This document shows positions 7,528 to 17,000 of a stretch of 64,000 nucleotides of DNA, in pieces. Positions within the stretch are counted from its first letter, which is position 1, and the number at the start of each line of letters is the position of its first letter. This DNA comes from Streptomyces formicae (GTDB lineage Bacteria > Actinomycetota > Actinomycetes > Streptomycetales > Streptomycetaceae), in assembly GCF_022647665.1 (NCBI RefSeq), contig NZ_CP071872.1:3596001-3660000 (forward strand). The letters run 5' to 3'. Below the pieces are notes generated by a model. It was given only the letters and a program-made list of their open reading frames with translations. It did no database searches and had not been told where the DNA came from. Both the position numbers and the translations under genes were made by a program.

Positions 7528-8961
7528 ATGGGGCTGCGGATGAGGCATGCACGACGGAACCTCCAGCGGATCGCGCGGCTGGCGGCCGTCGGCGGGCTGG
7601 TCTGGGGCTCGCTGATGGTCTCCGGCGCCATGGCGGGCGAGCCGGCCGCGCCGGGGACGGGCGCGATGCCTCAGACCTCCGACCCGGCCGCGGATCTCGT
7701 CGCACGGCTCGGGACCGACCGCACCGCGGGCAGTTGGACACGCAGCGACGGGCGCCCGGTCGTGGCCGTGACCGACACGGACGCGGCGGCGGAGGTGCGG
7801 CGGGCCGGGGCGGAGGCCGAAGTCGTACGCCACAGCACGGACCGGCTCCGCGCCGCCACCGACGCGCTGGGTGAGGCGCCGCCCGTGCCCGGCACCGCCT
7901 GGTCGGTGGACTACGCGTCCAACAAGGTCGTGGTGCACGCCGACAGCACCGTCTCGGCCGCCGACTGGTCGCGCCTGTCCGACCTCGCCGAGAGCATCGG
8001 CGCCTTCGTACGGATGGAACGCACCCCGGGCACCTTCACCACCCGGCTGAACGGAGCCGCCCCGATGTTCGCCGAGAACAGCCGCTGCTCCGCGGGGTTC
8101 AATGTGACCGACGGCCGGCGCTCGTTCATTCTCACGGCCGGGCACTGCGGCTCCGCCGGCACCGTCTGGTCCGGCGGCCGTCGCCGTGCCGGGCAGCTGG
8201 GCACCACCGTCGCCGCCAGCTTCCCGGGCGACGACTTCTCCCTCGTCCGGTACGAGGACGGCGAGTCCGTCGACGGGGCCGTCCCCGGCATCGTGGAGAT
8301 CGGCGGCGGCCAGGGCGTGCGGATCGTCGGCGCGGCCGAACCCGTTGTCGGCCGGCAGGTGTTCCGCAGCGGCAGCACGACAGGGTTGCGCACAGGGCGG
8401 GTGACCGCGGTGAACGCGACGGTCAACTACCCCGAGGGCACCGTCACCGGCCTGATCGAGACCACGGTCTGTGCCGAACCCGGCGACAGCGGCGGCCCGT
8501 TGTTCGCGCAGGGGCTGGCGCTCGGCGTGACATCGGGCGGCAACGGCGACTGTACGACCGGGGGCGTCACGTACTTCCAGCCGGTCACCGAGGCGATGGC
8601 GGCCCTCGGCGTGAGCCTGGCCGGGCAGGCACCCGCAGGGGCGGACGACCCCGACCCGGGGCGGACGGCGCCGTCCGCCCCGGCGGATCCGCCGTCGAGT
8701 GCCGAAGCCGTGCCGCCGGCCGCGGGAGGCGGGGGAGGGGCGGGAACAGCGGGAGGAGGAGCGGCAGTACAGCCGCCCGCAGGGGCGAGCGGACCGGGCA
8801 TCGTCACCGATATCGCCGCCGGACTGGGCCCGCTCGGCGCCGTCGCTCCGGGCCTCGGCGTCATCGGCGTCAGCCTGATCCTGCTGATCGCCAGCCGCTG
8901 GATCCAGTCGGCACAGGGCCGCAGGAACTACCGCGACTACTACTCCCAGACCTGGGCCTGA
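7528..8961 (+). CDS. membrane-anchored trypsin-like serine protease (S1 family)
   Basis: This 477-residue protein has an N-terminal signal segment, then an alpha-lytic/streptogrisin-like prodomain region (to about residue 180), then an S1 protease domain. The triad is visible: His206 in LTAGHC, Asp236 in GDDFSLV and Ser321 in GDSGGPLF. After the protease comes a Pro/Ala/Gly-rich linker (about 370-425), a hydrophobic helix (about 440-465) and a basic tail. It is therefore predicted to be anchored in the cell membrane with the protease outside, unlike the freely secreted streptogrisins. ATG 7540 is an alternative start. Confidence 0.88.
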   Translation: MGLRMRHARRNLQRIARLAAVGGLVWGSLMVSGAMAGEPAAPGTGAMPQTSDPAADLVARLGTDRTAGSWTRSDGRPVVAVTDTDAAAEVRRAGAEAEVVRHSTDRLRAATDALGEAPPVPGTAWSVDYASNKVVVHADSTVSAADWSRLSDLAESIGAFVRMERTPGTFTTRLNGAAPMFAENSRCSAGFNVTDGRRSFILTAGHCGSAGTVWSGGRRRAGQLGTTVAASFPGDDFSLVRYEDGESVDGAVPGIVEIGGGQGVRIVGAAEPVVGRQVFRSGSTTGLRTGRVTAVNATVNYPEGTVTGLIETTVCAEPGDSGGPLFAQGLALGVTSGGNGDCTTGGVTYFQPVTEAMAALGVSLAGQAPAGADDPDPGRTAPSAPADPPSSAEAVPPAAGGGGGAGTAGGGAAVQPPAGASGPGIVTDIAAGLGPLGAVAPGLGVIGVSLILLIASRWIQSAQGRRNYRDYYSQTWA

Positions 8962-9004
8962 ACCGGCAGGACCTGGCCCCTGAACCGGAACACCGCCGGT
9001 TCAG
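8958..9004. terminator. bidirectional hairpin overlapping two stop codons
   Basis: CTGAACCGGC (8958-8967) is a perfect inverted copy of GCCGGTTCAG (8995-9004). The arms overlap the stop codons of the protease (+) and the enoyl-CoA hydratase (-). The loop is 27 nt. Confidence 0.6.
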
Positions 9005-9780
9005 TCGGTGAACGAGCCGTGCCGGCCGGCACCGCGGGAGAAGCGATCGGCACCCTTCTGGGTCTCACCGGCGGTGAGCGGGACCATGCCGTGCCGGTAT
9101 TCGGCGGCCAGTGCGTCCGGCTCGCTCAGGCCGTGCTGCTCGCGTGCGGAGAGCCGGTCGTGCCGCAGGCAGAGCTGGGGGAACGCGGCGATCTCGTGCG
9201 CCAGCCGCTCCGCCGCCCCGCGGGCCTCCCCGGGCGGGACAAGGCGGTTGGCCAGCCCCATCTCGTACGCCTCCCGGGCCGGTACGGGACGGCCGGTCAG
9301 GATCATGTCCATGGCGCGGCTCTCGCCGACGAGGCGCGGCAGCCGCACCGTGCCGCCGTCCACCAGCGGTACGCCCCAGCGGCGGCAGAACACCCCGAAC
9401 ACCGCGTCCTCCTCGGCGACCCGGAGATCGCACCAGACCGCCAGCTCCAGGCCGCCGGCGACCGCCTGCCCGGCGACCGCGGCGATGACCGGCTTGCTCA
9501 GCCGCATCCGGGTGGGACCCATCGGGCCGTCGCCGTCGGCCCGCACCGCGTTGCCGCGCTCGGTGCCGACAGCCTTGAGGTCCGCGCCGGCGCAGAAGGT
9601 ACCGCCCTCGCCCCACAGCACGGCGACGGCCGCGTCCTCGGCGGCCTCGAACTGCCGGAAGGCATCCGCGAGCCGGGCGGCCGTCGGGCCGTCGACGGCG
9701 TTGCGGACCTCGGGGCGGTCGAGGATCACGGTGAAGACGGGACCGTCGCGCTCGACCCGTACCGCGGGCTTCTCACTCAT
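9001..9780 (-). CDS. enoyl-CoA hydratase/isomerase family (crotonase) protein
   Basis: This 259-residue crotonase-fold protein has the oxyanion-hole segments GGTFCAGADL (about residues 62-71) and GQAVAGGLELAVWCDLR (about 106-122). Of the two glutamates used by authentic enoyl-CoA hydratases, the first (in GLELA) is present. The second position, normally in PE, reads FCRRWG and carries Cys. It may therefore catalyse isomerisation, hydrolysis or another acyl-CoA reaction. The ATG at 9780 starts MSEKPAVRVERDG, typical of the family. It is convergent with the protease gene and stands alone. Confidence 0.87.
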   Translation of the reverse strand: MSEKPAVRVERDGPVFTVILDRPEVRNAVDGPTAARLADAFRQFEAAEDAAVAVLWGEGGTFCAGADLKAVGTERGNAVRADGDGPMGPTRMRLSKPVIAAVAGQAVAGGLELAVWCDLRVAEEDAVFGVFCRRWGVPLVDGGTVRLPRLVGESRAMDMILTGRPVPAREAYEMGLANRLVPPGEARGAAERLAHEIAAFPQLCLRHDRLSAREQHGLSEPDALAAEYRHGMVPLTAGETQKGADRFSRGAGRHGSFTD

Positions 9781-9997
9781 CGTGACCTTGTATCCCGCCC
9801 GGACCTGGGCGCACAAGGCCGCGAACGTCGAACACCGAACGGGGAACGGGTCGTCACGACAGGATGCGATCAGCGCCCGACGGGAGTGCGATGGGGGGAG
9901 ATGAGGTGAAGAGGCGTGAGGCGGACGGGATCGGGGTAGTTGCGCGGGACCGGGGCGGCTGTGCGATGCACCCCGTTGATCGGCAGAGGAGGTTGCC

Positions 9998-10180
9998 ATG
10001 AAGCGAGCCAGGCAGCACGGGAAGCCGGCCCCGCCGGCCGAGGAAGAGCTCAGGCGGGAGATCCGGGACGCCGAGCCGGACATCACCGAACGCCGTCGGG
10101 AGACCGGCGTGGCCACCGACCTGGGCACGGTGTACCGACTGGTCCACGAGCAGACGTCCATGGGCGGACGCGAGCGGTAG
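9998..10180 (+). CDS. small conserved basic/acidic hypothetical protein
   Basis: This 60-residue protein (MKRARQHGKPAP...) is highly charged and predicted helical, with no cysteine or membrane segment. It has an excellent ribosome-binding site (AGAGGAGG, 5 nt before the ATG) and is followed by a strong terminator hairpin at 10200-10229, so it looks like a real monocistronic gene. No function can be assigned. Confidence 0.7.
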   Translation: MKRARQHGKPAPPAEEELRREIRDAEPDITERRRETGVATDLGTVYRLVHEQTSMGGRER

Positions 10181-10199
10181 CCGGCCCCGCGGTCCTGGC

Positions 10200-10229
10200 G
10201 AGGAGCCCGTCGGCCCCGGCGGGCTCCTC
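10200..10229 (+). terminator. hairpin terminator after small gene
   Basis: GAGGAGCCCG (10200-10209) pairs perfectly with CGGGCTCCTC (10220-10229) around a 10-nt loop, 20 bp past the stop codon of the 60-residue gene. Confidence 0.7.
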
Positions 10230-10321
10230 GACTCGGCCTCGGCCTCGGTCCCGCACAGACCCGGCGGGCCCCGGCGGGCGTGGCCCCGGTGCCCCAGGGG
10301 GCTCACCGGCCCCGGCGGCGC

Positions 10322-11716
10322 TCAACGCGCCAGGGCCAGCAGCGCCAGCTTGCGCCACTCCAGCCGCGGCCGGGCCCGCGGCACACCCGGACGGTGACGG
10401 GGGACCCGTACCCGCAGGGCGCCCGGCCGGATGGTGCAGCGGACGGGCACGGGAAGGGTGAGCGCCTCGCCGTCCAGGCCCACGCTCACCTCCGGCGCGT
10501 CGGCGTCCACGACGACCTCGTGGGTCGTGAGCACGGTCAGCCCGCGCGAACGGTCCCCGCCCAGCAGGGCGGCCGCCTGCGCGGCACTGTCGACGGAGAT
10601 GCTCAGCAAGCCGAGCACACCGGTGTCCAGCCGGTCCCGGCGCCCGGGCGCGCTCCGGTCGCCCACGCGGTACGGGTTGTTGCTCACCAGCACCGCCTGC
10701 GGGGCGTCGATCGTCATCGCCCCGGCCCGCACGGTCAGCCGCGGCCCGACCCGGTGCGTCAGCACGTCCGGGAACAGGTCGAGCGTGGTGCGCAGCTTGT
10801 CGTCGCGGTACGCGTCGCTCTGCACGACCGCCGCGTAGGCGCCGAACGAGGCGTTGTTGACGAACACCCGCGCGCCGACGAGGCCCAGATCGACCCTGAG
10901 CTCGACCCCGTCGGCCAAGGCGTCCAGGGCCGCCGCGGGATCGTCGCGGTCGAGGCCGAGGTCCATCGCGAAGTGGTTGCGGGTACCGGCCGGGACCACC
11001 AGGAACGGGATCCCGTGCTCGGCCGCGACCGCCGCCACCAGGGCCTGGGTGCCGTCGCCTCCGGCCACGCCGAGCAGATCCGCACCGTCCGCGACCGCCC
11101 CGCGCGCCAGCGCGGTCACATCGGTGCGCCGCTCCGGATCCAGCAGTGCGACCGTGGCGCCGGCGGCCTCCGCCTTCTCGCGCAGCCCGAACCGTGCCAC
11201 CTTCCCGCCCCCCGAACGCGGATTCATGATCAGGAACGGTCGCGCGGGGCGCGGCGTGGCGGTCACGTGCTGCGGCTTCGGTCCGCTCTCCGCGGCGAGC
11301 GCCGACCAACCGGCACCGGCCGCTAGCGCACCGAGTGCGAGGCAGACGACCAGCGGCCAGAGCAGACCCGAGGCGATCTGGAGCCAGATCACGGCGGCCG
11401 GAGCCGCGACGGCCAGCACGGCCGTAAGGGCACGCACCGGCCCCCGCCGTGTCAGCGCCCACCACAGGGCCGCCCCTGTCACGGCGGTCCCCACCACCAG
11501 CGTGAACACCACGAACCCGAGGCCCCTGAGCCCGGCGACGAAGACGAACAAGCCTACCGCCGCGACCGCCGCCACGATCGCCAGCCGCGCGGTCCAGCGC
11601 CTCCCGCGTGCCGTGAGCGTCGTCCGCCCCGCACGATCGCCCCGCCCCGCACGATCGCCCCGCCCCGTACGCCCGGCCCGCCCCGTACGGGCGCTGTGGC
11701 CGCCGCCCACGTCCAT
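10322..11716 (-). CDS. diacylglycerol kinase-family lipid kinase with membrane domain
   Basis: This protein is about 464 residues long. Residues 1-35 are Gly/Arg-rich and encoded by short GC repeats. Three or four hydrophobic helices follow (about 45-150), then a diacylglycerol-kinase catalytic domain from about 165. That domain shows FLIMNPRSGGGK, GVAGGDGTQALV and PAGTRNHFAMDLGLD. The family phosphorylates lipids such as diacylglycerol using ATP at the membrane. The ATG at 11716 is chosen for its GGAGGT ribosome-binding site; the frame stays open farther upstream. It is divergent from the LuxR-family gene at 11930. Confidence 0.87.
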   Translation of the reverse strand: MDVGGGHSARTGRAGRTGRGDRAGRGDRAGRTTLTARGRRWTARLAIVAAVAAVGLFVFVAGLRGLGFVVFTLVVGTAVTGAALWWALTRRGPVRALTAVLAVAAPAAVIWLQIASGLLWPLVVCLALGALAAGAGWSALAAESGPKPQHVTATPRPARPFLIMNPRSGGGKVARFGLREKAEAAGATVALLDPERRTDVTALARGAVADGADLLGVAGGDGTQALVAAVAAEHGIPFLVVPAGTRNHFAMDLGLDRDDPAAALDALADGVELRVDLGLVGARVFVNNASFGAYAAVVQSDAYRDDKLRTTLDLFPDVLTHRVGPRLTVRAGAMTIDAPQAVLVSNNPYRVGDRSAPGRRDRLDTGVLGLLSISVDSAAQAAALLGGDRSRGLTVLTTHEVVVDADAPEVSVGLDGEALTLPVPVRCTIRPGALRVRVPRHRPGVPRARPRLEWRKLALLALAR

Positions 11717-11929
11717 CGGCACCTCCGCCTCCACCTCCGCGCGCACCGCGCCGACCCCGCCGGACGCTCCGCGCCCTGCGGCCCGCACCCCACAGCCCCA
11801 TTGCACAGCCCGGTCGCGCCCGCCGCCTCCCCGCACGCCCACCTCGCCCCGGCCCCTCGGCGCGGGAGGCGATCATGCCCGGCCGCTGGGATCATGGTGC
11901 TTTCTGCGGACCGTACGGCGGTGGAGCCC

Positions 11930-14635
11930 ATGGCCGATGACGACGAAGTGAGCCCGAGCGGCGATCCGCTGCTGGCCGCGAAGTTCGCGGTACCCCCCGT
12001 ACCCCCGGCTTTCGTGGCCAGAAAGCGCCTCACCGACCGGCTCACCGAGGGCGCCCAGGGCCCGCTCACCGTGATCACCGGTCCGGCCGGCGCAGGCAAG
12101 ACGACCCTCGCCGCCTCCTGGCTGCACCAGCGCCGGCGGCAGCGTGCGGCGCAGCCGCAGGCCGGCCCCGTCGTCTGGCTCACCGTCGAGCGCGACGACA
12201 GCGCCCCCGGCGTGTTCTGGGCGTACGTGCTCGGCGCCTTCCGCTACCACCGGGTGCCGCTGCCCGACGGCGTCGGCAGCCCGTCCCGTGCCGACAGCGT
12301 CGACCATGCGCTCATCGTGCGGCTCGCGTCCGCGCTGACCCGGCTGGACCGGCCGGTCGTCCTCGTCCTCGACGGCTTCGAACGGGCCGCCGACCGGGAC
12401 GTGGCCGCCGATCTGGACTTCCTCCTGGCCCACTCCGGCACGTCGCTCCGGCTCGTCCTCACCGGCCGGGTCGATCCGCCGATGCCGCTGCACCGCTACC
12501 GGACCGAGGCCCGCAGCTGCGAGATCCGGCGGTCGGACCTGGCCTTCACGGCGCGCGAGAGCGGCCGGCTGCTGCGCAGCCACGGACTGACCGCCTCGCC
12601 CGAGAGCGTCGCCGCCCTCACCGAGCGGACCGAGGGCTGGGCCGCCGGGCTGCGGCTGTGCGCCCTCGCCATGCAGCAGGCGGACGACGCCGAGCACTTC
12701 GCCCGCTCCTTCGCCGCCTCGCAGCACGCCGTCGCCGACTATCTGATGGCCGAAGTGCTCGACGCCCAGCCCCCGGGGACACAGGACCTGCTGATCCGGA
12801 CGAGCATCCTCACGACCATCCACCCGGAGCTCGCCGACGCCCTCACCGGACGCGACGACGCCGGACGGATCCTCGCCCGGCTGGCGGCGGGCAACGCCTT
12901 CCTCGAACCGGTCGGCGACACGTCCTGGTACCGCAGCCACCCGCTCTTCGCCGAGGTCCTCCGCACCCATCTGCGCAGCCGCAGCCCGTCACTCGGCACG
13001 GAGCTGCACCGGACGGCGGCGCACTGGCTCGCCGGCCACGACCGGCTGGCCGACGCGCTCGGGCACGCCGTCGCGGCGGACGACTGGGCGTACGCCACAG
13101 CCCTGCTCGTCGACCGGCTCGCGGTCGGCCGGCTGCTCACCGGGCCCGACAGCCACGGTCTCCAGCAGCTGTTCAGCGCCCTGCCCGCTGATCTGCCCGG
13201 TGCCGCCCCGGCACTCGTCTCCGCCGCGGTCGCCCTCGCCCGCCGGGACACGAAGGAGAGCCGCAGACTCCTCGAAGCATCGCCCGTCGACGGTGACGCC
13301 GCCCCCGAACCGCGGCTCGCCCACGCGTTGCTCCGCCTCCTCACCGACGCGGCCACGGGCACGGGCACGGACAGCGACAGCGACGGCGAGTGCGCGGGCA
13401 GAGGCGAAAGTGACGCCGACGCCGACGCCGACGCCGACAGCGAGAGCAACGGCGACGACGTACGTACGCTCATGGCGCAGCTCCCCCTGGCCCGCCTGGA
13501 GGAGCATCCCGAGATCGAGGCGCTGTACCGCTACGGCCGCGCGCAGGCGCTCCTCGCCACGGGCCGCCGCGCCGCGGCACGGGACGCCTTCGCCGCCGCG
13601 CTCGCCGCAGCGACCGACGAGCGGACGCGGACCGTCCGCTACCACTGCCTCGGCGCCCTCGCCCTGACCGAGGCCGTCGACGGACTGCCCGGCCCGGCCG
13701 AGGCCCACGCGCGCGAAGGGCTCGACACCGCCGAGGAGTACGGCATTCCGGTCGGCGCTCGCACCGGTGCCTGCCATCTCGCGCTCGCTGCCGTCGCCCT
13801 GGACCGGGGCGACCTCCGGGGCGCCGCGCGGCAGCTCGACGCCGCAGGGGCCTGCCCACCCGCCCTCGATCCGCCGGCCACCGCCGAGGCCGCCGTCCTG
13901 CACTCACGGCTCGACCTCGCGCACGGGCGCACCTCCGCCGCCCTGACCGCCCTCACCGGCTACGACGACAACGGCACGCATCACCCGTGCGCCGAGGCCG
14001 AACGCCGGATCGCCACGGCCCGCTCCGCCGTCCACCTCGCCCGCGGCGACACCCGGGCGGCCCGCACCGCCCTGCACGCCGCGCCGGGCGCCGGGCCCGC
14101 CGACACCGTCGCCTTCGCAGCCGTCCAGCTAGCCGCCGGAGACCCCGAACGGGCCCGTCGTCTGCTCGCTCCGATGGGCGACGGCGCCCCGCTCTGCCCC
14201 GCCGACGAGATCCGCCGCGCGCTCCTGCTGGCACAGGCCGCCGTGGCCGAGGAGGACCGGGCCGCCGCGGTGGCGTTCCTCGACCAGGCCCTCCGGGCCG
14301 CACGCCCCGGGCTGCTGCGCGCCCCGTTCGACGAGTCCGGCCCCTGGCTGCGGCATCTGCTCGCAGGCGCGCCCGAACTCGCCACAGCCCACCCCTGGCT
14401 GACGAAGCGCCCCACGGCCGACGACGGCTGCGCACCGCTCATCGAACGCCTGAGCGCCCGCGAATGCGATGTGCTGCGCTGCGCCGCACAGCTCCTGTCG
14501 ACCCAGGAGATCGCCGCGGAGATGTTCCTCTCCGTCAACACCGTGAAGACCCACCTCAAGAGCGTCTACCGCAAGCTGTCCGTCTCCCACCGCGGCGAGG
14601 CCGTGCGGCGCGCCCGGGAGGCCGGACTCCTCTGA
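11930..14635 (+). CDS. LuxR-family ATP-binding regulator (LAL/MalT-like)
   Basis: This protein of about 901 residues begins with a P-loop NTPase (Walker A GPAGAGKTT near residue 49; Walker B-like VVLVLDGFE). It has a long TPR-like helical middle and ends in a LuxR helix-turn-helix (LSTQEIAAEMFLSVNTVKTH, last 65 residues). This is the large-ATP-binding LuxR architecture of MalT-type activators, which bind an inducer and ATP, oligomerise and activate transcription. A low-complexity Asp/Ser/Ala run (DADADADAD) interrupts the middle near residues 490-510. ATG 11930 follows GGTGGAG; ATG 11894 is an in-frame alternative. The target genes are not evident nearby. Confidence 0.88.
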   Translation: MADDDEVSPSGDPLLAAKFAVPPVPPAFVARKRLTDRLTEGAQGPLTVITGPAGAGKTTLAASWLHQRRRQRAAQPQAGPVVWLTVERDDSAPGVFWAYVLGAFRYHRVPLPDGVGSPSRADSVDHALIVRLASALTRLDRPVVLVLDGFERAADRDVAADLDFLLAHSGTSLRLVLTGRVDPPMPLHRYRTEARSCEIRRSDLAFTARESGRLLRSHGLTASPESVAALTERTEGWAAGLRLCALAMQQADDAEHFARSFAASQHAVADYLMAEVLDAQPPGTQDLLIRTSILTTIHPELADALTGRDDAGRILARLAAGNAFLEPVGDTSWYRSHPLFAEVLRTHLRSRSPSLGTELHRTAAHWLAGHDRLADALGHAVAADDWAYATALLVDRLAVGRLLTGPDSHGLQQLFSALPADLPGAAPALVSAAVALARRDTKESRRLLEASPVDGDAAPEPRLAHALLRLLTDAATGTGTDSDSDGECAGRGESDADADADADSESNGDDVRTLMAQLPLARLEEHPEIEALYRYGRAQALLATGRRAAARDAFAAALAAATDERTRTVRYHCLGALALTEAVDGLPGPAEAHAREGLDTAEEYGIPVGARTGACHLALAAVALDRGDLRGAARQLDAAGACPPALDPPATAEAAVLHSRLDLAHGRTSAALTALTGYDDNGTHHPCAEAERRIATARSAVHLARGDTRAARTALHAAPGAGPADTVAFAAVQLAAGDPERARRLLAPMGDGAPLCPADEIRRALLLAQAAVAEEDRAAAVAFLDQALRAARPGLLRAPFDESGPWLRHLLAGAPELATAHPWLTKRPTADDGCAPLIERLSARECDVLRCAAQLLSTQEIAAEMFLSVNTVKTHLKSVYRKLSVSHRGEAVRRAREAGLL

Positions 14636-14796
14636 CGGATGTCCGGCCGGCGCCGCTCCCCCCCCCGGTACGCCGGCGCAGCTCACCTCGTCCGGGTGAT
14701 GTGCCCGGCCCCGTACCCGCGCAGGATGCACACAGAAGCCCGACCGAGGCTGCCCCAGAGGCACGACCCGGCCCTCGTCCACGGGGAAGTGCGCCC

Positions 14797-14994
14797 ATGC
14801 GATACGAGTTCCGCGTCTCCGGCCGTCTGTCCACGGCCGTCGCCGGTGCGTTCCCCGAGCTGGAGGAGGCACGCGTCCCGGAAGAGACGGTCCTGTACGG
14901 GCCCATCACCGACGAGGCGCACCTGTACGGACTGCTCGTCCGCTTCCAGGACCTGGGCCTGCATGTCGTGGAGATGCGCAGACTGCCGGACTGA
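14797..14994 (+). CDS. small conserved hypothetical protein
   Basis: This 65-residue protein (MRYEFRVSGRLS..., ending VVEMRRLPD) has alternating strand/helix character and no cysteine, membrane segment or signal. The motif LYGPITDEAHLYGLLVRFQD resembles small streptomycete proteins of unknown function seen in several genomes (recollection, not searched). It lies 160 bp after the LuxR-family gene on the same strand. Confidence 0.7.
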   Translation: MRYEFRVSGRLSTAVAGAFPELEEARVPEETVLYGPITDEAHLYGLLVRFQDLGLHVVEMRRLPD

Positions 14995-15119
14995 GCCGGC
15001 TTCCCGGCACGGCTCCCCACGGATTCACCCCCGCCGGGTGAGGGCACCGCCCCCGCACCGGCACACACTGACGGCGAGCGGACGCCATGCGTCCGATGTC
15101 CGATTGCAGGAGGACTGGC

Positions 15120-15527
15120 ATGGACGGCTCTGTGTACCTCGCGTACGACTATCCGGTGCTGGGCGCGTTCTGGACCGTGATGTGGATCTTCCTCTGGGTC
15201 CTGTGGCTGATCCTGTTGTTCCGGATCATCGTGGACGTCTTCCGCGACCACGAGATGAACGGCTGGGTCAAGGCGGCATGGCTGCTGTTCCTGATCCTGA
15301 TCCCCTTCCTTGGCGTTCTGGTCTACGTCATCGCGCGGGGCAAGTCGATGGGCAAGCGCGAGGTCGAACACGCGCAGCAGCAGCAGGAGGCGTTCAACGC
15401 CTACATCCGGGACACCGCCAAGGGCGGGAGCACGGGGGAGGAGCTGACGAGGCTCTCCCAGCTCAAGGAGAAGGGTGACCTGAGCGAGGAGGAGTTCCAG
15501 AAGGCCAAGGAGAAGCTCCTCCACTAG
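15120..15527 (+). CDS. PLDc_N/SHOCT-domain small membrane protein
   Basis: This 135-residue protein has two hydrophobic segments (about 16-42 and 52-76) forming a PLDc_N-like module, then a charged helix. It ends in a SHOCT domain (LSQLKEKGDLSEEEFQKAKEKLL). SHOCT tails are found on many actinobacterial membrane proteins and are thought to mediate oligomerisation. AGGAGG lies 6 nt before the ATG, which decides this start over the ATG at 15087. The function is unknown; it is probably an inner-membrane stress or scaffold protein. Confidence 0.85.
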   Translation: MDGSVYLAYDYPVLGAFWTVMWIFLWVLWLILLFRIIVDVFRDHEMNGWVKAAWLLFLILIPFLGVLVYVIARGKSMGKREVEHAQQQQEAFNAYIRDTAKGGSTGEELTRLSQLKEKGDLSEEEFQKAKEKLLH

Positions 15528-15630
15528 GGTCGCTCCACCAGGCGCGGCCCCCGGGATCGGCACCAGGCCGGCGCACCCGGACAGGCGCGCACAGCGCGCA
15601 CCGGCCGACGACCCGCGCTGCAATGAACGG

Positions 15631-16329
15631 GTGACCGCGAACCGCGCGGCGGCGCCGGCCCCCGACGACTGCCTCGCGCGCAACGACTGGATCTGCGGTG
15701 AGTACCTGTCCACCCGCCGCGAGATCCTCTGGGACGCGGTCCTCCAGCATCTCCAGCTGACCCTGGTCTCCGTCGCCATCGGACTGCTGCTGGCCGTCCC
15801 GCTGGCCGTCGCCGCCCGCCGCTGGCGCTGGGCCGCCGGCCCCGTGCTCGGCGTGACGACGATCCTCTACACCATCCCGTCGCTCGCCATGTTCTCGCTG
15901 CTGCTCCCGGTATACGGACTCTCCGCGTCGCTCGTCATCGCCGGACTCGTCCTCTACTCGCTCACCCTGCTCGTACGGAACATCCTCGCCGGACTGCGCG
16001 CGGTGCCCGAGGAGACCCGGCAGGCCGCGCGCGGCATGGGCTACGGGCCCGTACGGCTGCTCCTCACCGTCGAGATGCCCCTCGCCCTGCCGGCGGCCAT
16101 GGCCGGGCTGCGGATCGCGACCGTCTCCGCCGTCTCGCTCGTGACCATCGGCGCGATCGTCGGGTTCGGCGGTCTCGGCAACCTCATCTACTCGGGGATG
16201 AACACCTACTTCAAAGCCCAGGTGCTGACCGCGTCCGTGCTCTGCGTGATCATCGCCGTCGCCGCCGACGCCGTACTCCTCGGAGTGCAGCGGCTGCTCA
16301 CGCCCTGGACCAGGCGGGCCGCCGGATGA
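15631..16329 (+). CDS. osmoprotectant (betaine/carnitine/choline) ABC transporter permease
   Basis: This 232-residue inner-membrane permease is of the OpuBB/OpuCB type. It has about five or six hydrophobic helices and the coupling-loop region AARGMGYGPVRLLLTVEMPLALP. It opens a three-gene operon: its stop overlaps the next permease by ATGA (16326-16329), and that one overlaps the binding-protein gene in the same way. With the second permease it should form the channel for glycine betaine or a related osmolyte. The GTG start at 15631 has a weak ribosome-binding site; no better start is in frame. Confidence 0.88.
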   Translation: MTANRAAAPAPDDCLARNDWICGEYLSTRREILWDAVLQHLQLTLVSVAIGLLLAVPLAVAARRWRWAAGPVLGVTTILYTIPSLAMFSLLLPVYGLSASLVIAGLVLYSLTLLVRNILAGLRAVPEETRQAARGMGYGPVRLLLTVEMPLALPAAMAGLRIATVSAVSLVTIGAIVGFGGLGNLIYSGMNTYFKAQVLTASVLCVIIAVAADAVLLGVQRLLTPWTRRAAG

Positions 16330-17000
16330 ACACGCTCGCCCTGGCCTGGGACTGGCTCACGAACCAGGCCAACTGGTCCGGCGCCAACGGCGTCTGGCAC
16401 CGCCTCGGCCAGCATCTCTACCTCACCAGCGTCTGCCTGGTGATCAGCTGTGCGATCGCGCTGCCCGTCGCGCTCGTCCTCGGCCACCTCGGCAAGGGCG
16501 GCGCGCTCGCCGTCAACATCTCCAACGTCGGCCGGGCCGTGCCCACCTTCGCCGTCCTGGTCCTCCTGCTGCTCAGCCCGATCGGCGGCTGGGGCGACTG
16601 GCCGACGATCATCGCCCTGGTGCTGTTCGCCGTGCCGCCACTGCTCACCAACGCGTACGTGGGCATGCGCGGCGTCGACCAGGACGTCGTACGCGCCGCC
16701 CGGGGCATGGGCATGACCGGCTCCCAGACGCTGTTCCGCGTGGAGCTGCCGCTCGCGACACCGCTGATCGTGACCGGTGTACGGATCGCCGCCGTGCAGC
16801 TCGTCGCGACCGCGACGATCGCCGCGCTCGCGGGCGGCGGCGGACTCGGCCGGATCATCACGGCTGGCTTCAACCTCGCCTCGACGCCGCAGGTCGTCGC
16901 CGGCGCCGTCCTCGTCGCCGCCTTCGCGCTGCTCGTCGAGGCGGTCTTCGTGCTCGTGGAACGGCTGGCGCCCGACTGGGGGAGGGGCCGGGCGCGATGA
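16326..17000 (+). CDS. osmoprotectant ABC transporter permease (second subunit)
   Basis: This 224-residue permease of the OpuBD/OpuCD type has multiple membrane helices and the coupling loop AARGMGMTGSQTLFRVELPLATP. It overlaps both neighbours by 4 nt, so translation is coupled and subunits are likely made in equal amounts. Together with the upstream permease, the lipoprotein downstream and the convergent ATPase at 18055-19218, it completes an osmoprotectant importer. Confidence 0.9.
   Translation: MNTLALAWDWLTNQANWSGANGVWHRLGQHLYLTSVCLVISCAIALPVALVLGHLGKGGALAVNISNVGRAVPTFAVLVLLLLSPIGGWGDWPTIIALVLFAVPPLLTNAYVGMRGVDQDVVRAARGMGMTGSQTLFRVELPLATPLIVTGVRIAAVQLVATATIAALAGGGGLGRIITAGFNLASTPQVVAGAVLVAAFALLVEAVFVLVERLAPDWGRGRAR

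Noticed and set aside
10083..11876. Alternative leftward open frame overlapping the lipid kinase
   Set aside because: It is out of frame with the diacylglycerol-kinase motifs and encodes a low-complexity Gly/Arg sequence.
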